64,000 bases of DNA from Glycine soja (Eukaryota > Streptophyta > Magnoliopsida > Fabales > Fabaceae): the NCBI RefSeq assembly GCF_004193775.1, contig NC_041007.1:26058788-26122787 (forward strand), written 5' to 3'. Positions 57,176 through 64,000 of this stretch are shown here, one piece after another. The position numbers and the translations under genes were made by a program. The notes beneath the pieces were generated by a model. The model was not told where the DNA came from. It saw only the letters and a list, made by a program, of their open reading frames with translations, and searched no databases. Positions within the stretch are counted from its first letter, which is position 1, and each line of letters starts with the position of its first letter.

Positions 57176-60100
57176 ATATGAGGGTCGATTCTTTGAGGAT
57201 CCTAACAACGAGGGTTTGACAATCGATTTCGATCGAGATATAAGCCAAACGATAAACGAGGAAGAGGAAGAGGACGTCCTGTCACCAGAGTTGGAGAGGT
57301 TGGTCGCTCATGAAGAACTTGAAATAAAGCCACACCAAGAAGAAACCGAATTGGTAAACTTGGGGACCACGGAGGAAAAGAAAGAAGTAAAGGTAGGAAC
57401 CGGTATGACCGCGCCTATCCGTCAAGGCTTGATAACCCTTCTTGAAGAGTATCAAGATGTCTTTGCGTGGTCATATCAAGACATGCCCGGTCTGGATTCC
57501 GACATTGTGCAGCATAAGTTGCCTTTGAATCCTGGGTCTTCCCCGGTTAAGCAAAAGTTACGAAGAATGAAACCCGAGATGTCTTTAAAAATTAAAGAAG
57601 AAGTAAGGAAGCAGTTTGATGCAGGTTTCTTAGCTGTGGCGCGGTACCTGGAGTGGGTGGCCAACATTGTCCCAGTCCCGAAAAAGGACGGCAAGGTTCG
57701 AATGTGTGTAGACTACCGGGACTTGAACCGAGCCAGTCCTAAAGACAATTTTCCCCTGCCACACATTGATATATTGGTAGATAATACAGCCAAATTCGCC
57801 CTTTTCTCATTTATGGATGGTTTCTCGGGGTATAATCAAATAAAGATGGCACCCGAAGATGTAGAGAAGACCACTTTCGTCACCCTAATGGGGACATTCT
57901 GCTATAAAGTGATGGCCTTCGGGCTGAAAAATGCTGGGGCAACCTATCAGCGTGCCATGGTGGCGTTGTTCCATGATATGATGCATAAGGAAATAGAGGT
58001 CTACGTAGATGACATGATTGCCAAGTCTCGGACTGAGGACGAATACCTTGTCAATCTGCGTAAGCTGTTTGGAAGGTTGCAGAAATACCAATTAAAACTA
58101 AACCCAACCAAATGCACCTTTGGGGTGAAGTCGGGGAAGTTGTTAGGATTTATCGTAAGTCAGAAAGGGATAGAGATAGATCCCGAGAAAGTAAAAGCCA
58201 TCCTTGAAATGCCAGAACCACGCACGGAGAAGCAGGTTCGGGGGTTTTTAGGCAGGTTGAACTATATCGCGAGATTTATCTCGCAACTCACCCCTACCTG
58301 TGAGCCCATTTTTAAGCTATTACGTAAGAACCAGGCGGTCCTGTGGAACAGTGACTGCCAAGAGGCCTTCGAGAAGATCAAACAGAGTCTCGCAAATCCC
58401 CCGGTGCTCATGCCACCTGTAACAAGAAGACCTCTTTTCCTATACATGACCGTGTTGGACGAGTCTATGAGGTGCGTGTTGGGTCAGCATGATGATTCTG
58501 GGAAAAAGGAGCAAGCCATCTACTATCTGAGCAAGAAGTTTACCGCATGTGAGATGAATTACTCAATGCTGGAAAGGACGTGTTGTGCTCTGGTATGGGC
58601 ATCACATCGGCTTAGGCAGTACATGCTCAGCCATACCACGTGGCTTATTTCCAAAATGCATCCCGTGAAATACATCTTTGAAAAACCGGCCCTCACGGGA
58701 CAAATCGCTAGGTGGCAGGTACTATTCTCTGAAATCGATATCGTTTACGTCACCCAAAAGGCGATAAAGGGATGTGCCTTAGCGGATTATTTGGCCCAGC
58801 AACCCCTCCAGGATTATCGGCCGATGCACCCCGAGTTCCCAGATGAAGATATCATGGCCCTGTTTGAAGAGAAGCGGACGCACGAGGACATAGACAAATG
58901 GATTGTTTGCTTCGATGGGGCATCTAATGCTTTGGGCCACGGAGTAGGGGCAGTCCTTGTATCCCCAGATGATCAGTGTATTCCTTTCACGGCTAGGCTA
59001 GGTTTTGATTGTACCAACAATATGGCCGAGTACGAAGCATGCGCCCTCGGGGTTCAGGCGGCCATTGATTTTGATGTAAAACTACTCAAGGTGTATGGAG
59101 ACTCAGCTTTGGTGATACGCCAGTTGAAAGAAGAATGGGAAACTAGGGATCCGAAGTTAATACCCTATCAAACTCACATCTTGAGGTTAGCCAAGTACTT
59201 TGACGACATTTCCTTCCACCACATACCTCGGGAAGAGAATCAAATGGCTGATGCATTAGCCACCCTGACATCCATGTTTCAACTTGCCCCACACGGGGAT
59301 CTGCCGTACATCGAATTCAAATCTCAAGGCAGGCCGGCATATTGTTATGCAATAGAGGAAGAGCGGGATGGTAAACCGTGGTATTTCGACATCAAGTAGT
59401 ATGTCGAGAACAAAGAATACCCACCAGAGATTTCTGACAATGACAAAAGGACGTTGAGAAGATTGGCTACTGGCTTCTTTGTAAGTGGTACCATCCTGTA
59501 CAAACGAAACCACGACATGACCCTCCTACGATGCGTAGATGCCAAAGAGGCGAACTTCATGATTGAGGAGATCCACGACGGTTCCTTTGGGACACATGCC
59601 AATGGGCATGCTATGGCCAGAAAAATCCTTAGGGCCGGTTATTATTGGCTCACCATGGAAAGCTATTGCTGCGCTCATGTAAGGAAATGCCATAAATGTC
59701 AGGCATACACGGACAATGTCAATGTTCCCCCACATCCTCTGAATGTTATGTCCGCCCCTTGGCCCTTTTCCATGTGGGGAATAGATGTCATTGGGGCCAT
59801 CGAACCCAAAGCGTCGAATGGTCACCGCTTCATTCTTGTGGCGATAGATTACTTCACCAAATGGGTCGAAGCAGCTTCTTATACTAATGTCACAAGGAAT
59901 GTGGTAGTTAGATTCATAAAGAAGGAGCTGATTTGTCGATACGGACTCCCCAGGAAGATCATTACTGACAATGGCACCAATTTGAACAATAAGATGATGC
60001 AGGAGATGTGCGAGGACTTCAAGATCCAGCATCATAACTCTACCCCTTATCGGCCAAAGATGAATGGAGCTGTAGAGGCTGCGAATAAGAATATTAAGAA

Positions 60101-60626
60101 GATTGTTCAAAAGATGACAGCGTCATACAAAGATTGGCATGAGATGTTGCCTTTCGCCCTGCACGGATACAGAACCTCGGTGCGAACTTCTACTGGGGCA
60201 ACGCCGTATTCCTTGGTTTATGGGATGGAGGCAGTACTCCCATTTGAGGTAGAAGTTCCTTCTCAGAGGATAATAGCAGAATCCGGCCTAGAAGAGTCGG
60301 AATGGGCTCAAGCACGCTACGACCAACTCAACCTCATTGAAGGTAAGCGTTTGACAGCCATGAGCCATGGGCGTCTGTATCAACGAAGAGTAAAGAACGC
60401 ATTCGACAAGAAGGTACGCCCGCGCAAGTTCAACGAGGAGGACCTCGTGCTGAAGAAAATGTCCCAGGCTGTTAAAGATAATCGAGGCAAGTGGGCCCCG
60501 AATTATGAGGGACCTTTCGTGGTGAAAAGAGCTTTTTCTGGGGGTGCTCTGATACTCACCAACATGGATGGCGAGGAGCTGCCCTCGCCCGTGAACTCCG
60601 ATGTAGTTAAACGATATTACGCTTGA
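57176..60626 (+). pseudogene. pol: pol of element D: RT, degenerate RNase H, second RNase H, integrase; one nonsense codon
   Basis: RT motifs: LRRMKPEMSLKIKEEVRKQF, VPKKDGKVRMCVDYRDLN, MDGFSGYNQI, GATYQRAM, and YVDDMIAKS near 58002. The first RNase H (58420-58790) keeps VLDES and MLERTCCALVWA, but the usual YTDH is replaced by LISKM. The second, Tat-type RNase H (58890-59270) shows CFDGAS, NNMAEYEACAL, YGDSALVIRQL and ENQMADALATL, so its acidic set is complete. A TAG at 59397-59399 interrupts the frame before integrase. Integrase shows KCHKCQ, WGIDVIG, TDNGTNLNNK and NGAVEAANKN (DDE) and a GPF-like end (NYEGPFVVKRAF). No chromodomain was seen, as expected for Tat. Confidence 0.9.
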
Positions 60627-61318
60627 AGTCTGGGGCAATCGAGAGGACCGTTGCATGTTTTTTTATTTCTGAGTTTTTTCTCGTTCTTCTTGGTTTCCTC
60701 TAGGGATTCACATTCACTGTATTTGTCTCGTTTCTTTGAAAAGAAAAGATGGGCGAGGTTTCAGTCCTCCCTTTGGTTTCAAACCTTGTGTTTTAGATTT
60801 GTTATAACTTGAGCCCTCTTCGCTCGGTGTATGGGGTGCCCCAAACGCTTATCTAAAATTGAATCTAACCAGCCTTCACTAAGAAGGTCTCGCATTAGGA
60901 ACATTCATACATGCACATACACATGCATATTTTGTGGTAACAGGGGCAGGGCCTTCTTAGGTCACAGTTAGAAGTCGAGACAAGTTGACTGTGGAAATCA
61001 ACCAAGGTAAGACGATGGCCGGACACGATTGGCCATTGGATTTTTCGTTTCCTACTTACAGTACATAGGGACGGATGCAAGTGGGGATAGGGTCACGATC
61101 GACCTATCGTTGCCCTTTCCCGGCGCTAAACAAGCAGAGAATGTCGCTGCAAGGCAACCCAGTATCCTTTGCATTCGCAGTTTCTTTTATTATTGTTTGT
61201 TTTAAATAAGTAATCGACACCTAATGCTGATTTAAGTAGGTTCAAGTGGGCAAACGCTAACCCATAAGGAAGGAGGAGACATGGTTAATGTTCCCTCAAA
61301 AAAAAAAAGTACAGGTTA
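60627..61318 (+). other. Spacer between integrase and the ORF3 promoter, element D
   Basis: Non-coding, collinear with 13492-14165 of B. An A-run (61298-61308) lies just before the palindrome. Confidence 0.6.
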
Positions 61319-61357
61319 GCTCGCCTGGGCGAGCAACCCCTGTACGAAAATATAAAG
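61319..61357 (+). promoter_or_regulatory. LTR-like internal promoter upstream of ORF3, element D
   Basis: A perfect GCTCGCCTGGGCGAGC palindrome (61319-61334) followed by TATAAAG (61351-61357) and a purine-rich GGGGTGGAGGGGGAA run. LTRs show the same palindrome, TATAAATA, then GGGGGAGG. ORF3 starts about 150 bp downstream, a normal 5'-UTR distance. Promoter activity is inferred from this layout only. Confidence 0.6.
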
Positions 61358-61510
61358 GGGTGGAGGGGGAACGTTTTCTTCACCCAAAACTCTTCCCCCT
61401 CACTTCAAAAACCCCCAACCTCACGAGAACTACGAGAACAGCAGCCCCCAAGCTTCCATTGTTGAGTTTTTTGCTTCCCTTTTCACGCTTTAATTCACTC
61501 CCCACAAGAG

Positions 61511-62758
61511 ATGGCCCCGAGAAAACTTGCCTCAAAGAGATCCAGGAAGGATAAAGCAGCCGAAGGAACTAGTTCCGCTCCCGAGTATGATAGTCACCGC
61601 TTTAGGAGCGTTGAACACCAGCAGCGCTTTGAGGCCATCAAGGGATGGTCATTTCTCCGGGAGCGACGCGTCCAGCTCAAGGACGACGAGTATACCGATT
61701 TCCAGGAGGAGATAGTTCGCCGGCGGTGGGCATCACTAGTCACCCCCATGGCCAAGTTCGATCCAGACATAGTCCTCGAATTTTATGCCAATGCTTGGCC
61801 TACAGAGGAGGGCGTGCGAGATATGAGGTCCTGGGTGAGGGGTCAGTGGATCCCGTTTGATGCAGATGCTATCGGCCAATTCTTGGGATATCCTTTAGTG
61901 CTGGAAGAGGGTCAGGAGTGCGAGTATGGCCAGAGGAGGAACCGGTCCGATGGGTTCGATGAGGAGGCCATCGCCCATTCGCTATGTATACCGGGGCAGG
62001 ATTTTGCTCGGACTGCTGCCGGGAGACGGGTGCGGATCATGCGCACCAACATGACCACCCTGACTCAGATATGGATGACTTTGCTGCTCAGCAACATCCA
62101 GCCCAGCGACCATAATTCCGACCTCCCCCTGCCGAAGTGTCAGCTGGTGTACACCATCCTGACGCGGATGAGCATTCACGTGGCTCAGTTAATCGCTGAT
62201 GCCATCTATCTATTTGCAGGTATGGCGCCTACCAGGCACCCTCTGGACCCGGATAAGTCCAACAGGGCCCTGGGATTTCCCGCCTTGATCACAGGACTCT
62301 GCCAGTCGTTCGGAGTCCCCGTCGCACCTAGCAAGGTGATTCGGCCGCCCATCACCTGAGCTTTTATTGAGAAGTATTGCACACAGAGACAGGCCCAAGG
62401 GGATGCTCCGCAGGCCGCAGACGCGCCGCCACCTCATCAGGCTAGTCCAGCCGAATCATTTGATACGGAGCAGTATTTGCGACATTTGGTTCGCCAGCAG
62501 GCGGCCAACCACTGGGCTCATGTACAAACTCATGATTGTCTTTACCAGATGAGCCTCAGCCTGCAGAGCCAGGGTTTTACTTCTTTTCTGTGCCCTACTC
62601 CGGACCAGTTCAGGGCAGAGGTCGCATGGCCTGGAGATTGGCCTGAGGCCCGGGCAGGAGAGGCGCCAACAGAGGCTCCCGACGAGGTAGATGAGGCCCG
62701 CGAGGACGAGGAGATGACCGATTTACTTGATTTCTTAGGAGGGAGCGGGGCCACATGA
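61511..62758 (+). pseudogene. ORF3 of element D, 'putative plant transposon protein' domain, one nonsense codon
   Basis: A frame of 415 codons plus stop, from ATG 61511 (MAPRKLASKRSRKD, basic, possibly nuclear) to TGA 62756-62758, with one in-frame TGA at 62357-62359 where B has a sense codon. The core is very similar to B: GWSFLRERRVQLKDDEY, LEFYANAWPTEEGVRDMRSW, VRGQWIPFD, and LPLPKCQLVYTILTRM. The C-terminus is acidic and ends LLDFLGGSGAT. No signal peptide, transmembrane segment or catalytic motif is evident. It lies where other plant LTR elements place env-like ORFs, but the domain does not look like an envelope protein. Its role is unknown. Confidence 0.82.
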
Positions 62759-64000
62759 TTGGGAGATCCCTTGATCCATATTTCTTTTTGTTTCCATTTT
62801 TCATGTTTATATTTTGTTTGACTAAGGGACTAACATTTGTTTCATGTTGATTGACTTTTGTTTGTACATACATATCGTTTGAGTTGTTACGTCGGTACTT
62901 GTTTCATTGTTGTCAATAATGTTTGTTGAAATTTCGGACCGTGTAAAGTTTTTCATTTAGGAACGTCGTCCTAAAAAATAAAATGAACCAAAAATCCTAA
63001 TAAAAAGAAAGAAGTGTTGTGACTAAAATGTCTGCGTATACAAAGAAAAGGAAAGTGTGTATAAAAGGATTTTTTTTGTGTGTAAATGATGCGTGGAAAG
63101 GAATTCTTGTGTGTGTGAGCAACGAGTGTATATGAAGAAACTTTTGTATGAACCATAAGTGTGTGTTGGGAAAATGAAAAAATCTTTGAACGTGAATAGG
63201 GTTTGTATATAGACCGTTGTGACGTAAAGAGAAAGAGTTCCAATTAGTGTACAGAAAAAGTTTGTCATGTAATAAGAATGTAGATGTACAAAGAAAAATT
63301 TCTTCATAGAGGACCATAGGTGTACAATTTTGTGAATATATAAAAATGAAACAAAAAGGAAAAAGAAAGAAAGACCGCGAAGGTCTACATGTTATAGTTA
63401 AGAAGTATAAATCATTCGTAAAGAGCAAACGTATCTTCTGGAAACAAGGGACTGATGCTAAGAGTTTATTTTCCGGAATAAACCGACATAAGAATGGATG
63501 AATTCATTGAACTAATAAAAGAACATAATTGGGAAACGTTGGGTCTGTTTGTGTAAATTCCCAACGTAGTATCACAATGCCATAAACGGGATTCTTGAGT
63601 GCCCACCTGGCTGTAGCCATGACTAATTTTGCACATTTTTTTCAAATCTTCATTGTCACGCGTGCCTTATGGAGTGATATGGGAGTTCGTCCCGGGACCG
63701 ACACCTTGACACCCAAATTTGTTTCGCCCCAGATATCAAGATTGGGTTCCCACGATAAAAGACCCCATTGAAACACAACCTTAGACCTTTTTGAACATTG
63801 GCCTATAAAAAAGAATCCTCATTCCTTCCCCGAAGCAAAGGACAGCGGAATCTCCTCAAGGGAGAGCGAATAGAATGCTTAAAACCCGATTTCCCAAAGA
63901 AAGGGATGGGGGAAGGAGAAGTGAAAAAAAAAGAAGGAAGAAATGGAAACAAAGAAAAGAAAAAAATGAAAATAAAGAAAAGAAACAAAAGAAAAGAAAG
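62759..64000 (+). other. Start of the 3' UTR of element D
   Basis: AT-rich non-coding DNA; the stretch around 63500-63720 matches the 3' UTR of B near 26820-27100 (for example GAAACGTTGGGTCTG against GAAACACTGGGTTGA). The purine-rich end (63900-64000) resembles 26570-26650. No tandem array is reached before the window ends. Confidence 0.65.

Larger units (their letters stand above)
49052..64000 (+). mobile_element. Element D: best preserved autonomous Ogre/Tat-like retrotransposon (3' end outside window)
   Basis: 5' LTR, tRNA-Arg primer site, hairpin leader, intact ORF1, gag-pro, 152-bp intron, pol, spacer, LTR-like internal promoter, ORF3 and the start of a 3' UTR. The preceding target-site copy is GACCT (49047-49051). 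Coding damage consists only of in-frame nonsense codons (54268, 54370, 56341, 59397 and 62357); I saw no frameshift, so this copy is much younger than B. Confidence 0.92.

Noticed and set aside
61511..62758. ORF3 as an envelope protein
   Set aside because: Position fits, but there is no signal peptide, no transmembrane segment, and the N-terminus is strongly basic.
62971..63428. Overlapping minus-strand frames of 90-143 codons
   Set aside because: AT-rich 3' UTR giving Phe/His/Ser-rich nonsense peptides with no homology to anything recognised and overlapping in three frames.

Overview
The window is plant nuclear DNA made almost entirely of nested and rearranged LTR retrotransposons. No host gene, tRNA, rRNA or CRISPR array was recognised. 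The dominant family is Ty3/gypsy of the Tat/Ogre type. Its marks are very long LTRs beginning TGTCATACCC, a primer site matching tRNA-Arg, an extra ORF upstream of gag, an intron between protease and reverse transcriptase, and two RNase H domains. A second Ty3/gypsy lineage (Athila/Calypso-like, tRNA-Asp primer site) and one solo LTR, probably Copia, are also present. The families and layout fit a legume pericentromere, most likely Glycine or a close relative; this is inference from family type, not a database match.

Layout. 1-4420: element H, minus strand, 5' LTR plus gag, lacking ORF1. 4421-30788: element B, plus strand, an old autonomous Ogre-like copy (ORF1, gag-pro, pol, ORF3, repeat-rich 3' UTR, 3' LTR). 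B is interrupted by H at its left end, by element A (15043-23535, TSD GGTAG) and by a solo LTR (23625-24758, TSD GGATG). 30789-32590: orphan 3' UTR of another minus-strand element (E) into which B appears to have inserted. 32591-42722: element F, minus strand, a non-autonomous ORF1+gag element with a truncated 3' LTR. 42723-49051: Athila-like sequence (pol end, one LTR, then a gag start). 49052-64000: element D, plus strand, the best preserved autonomous copy, inserted in the Athila gag and running off the window.

How the parts work together. D and B encode ORF1 (DUF7745-like head, coiled-coil tail), Gag, a retropepsin with a G-patch-like segment, RT, a degenerate RNase H, a second RNase H, integrase, and a third ORF with the 'putative plant transposon protein' domain. 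A, F and H carry a different gag type with disabling lesions and no pol, so they would depend on enzymes supplied in trans. B and F share one LTR type, D and H another, and A has a third, so LTRs and internal regions have been reshuffled between autonomous and defective partners.

Most interesting points. (1) ORF3 has its own LTR-like palindrome-plus-TATA module, and in B it has a GT-AG 5'-UTR intron that is precisely absent from D. (2) A hairpin with covarying stems precedes ORF1 and, in the defective subfamily, also gag. (3) A second covarying hairpin module recurs about ten times in LTRs and 3' UTRs. (4) Element A has nearly identical LTRs but a badly broken inside, so it was probably mobilised while already defective.
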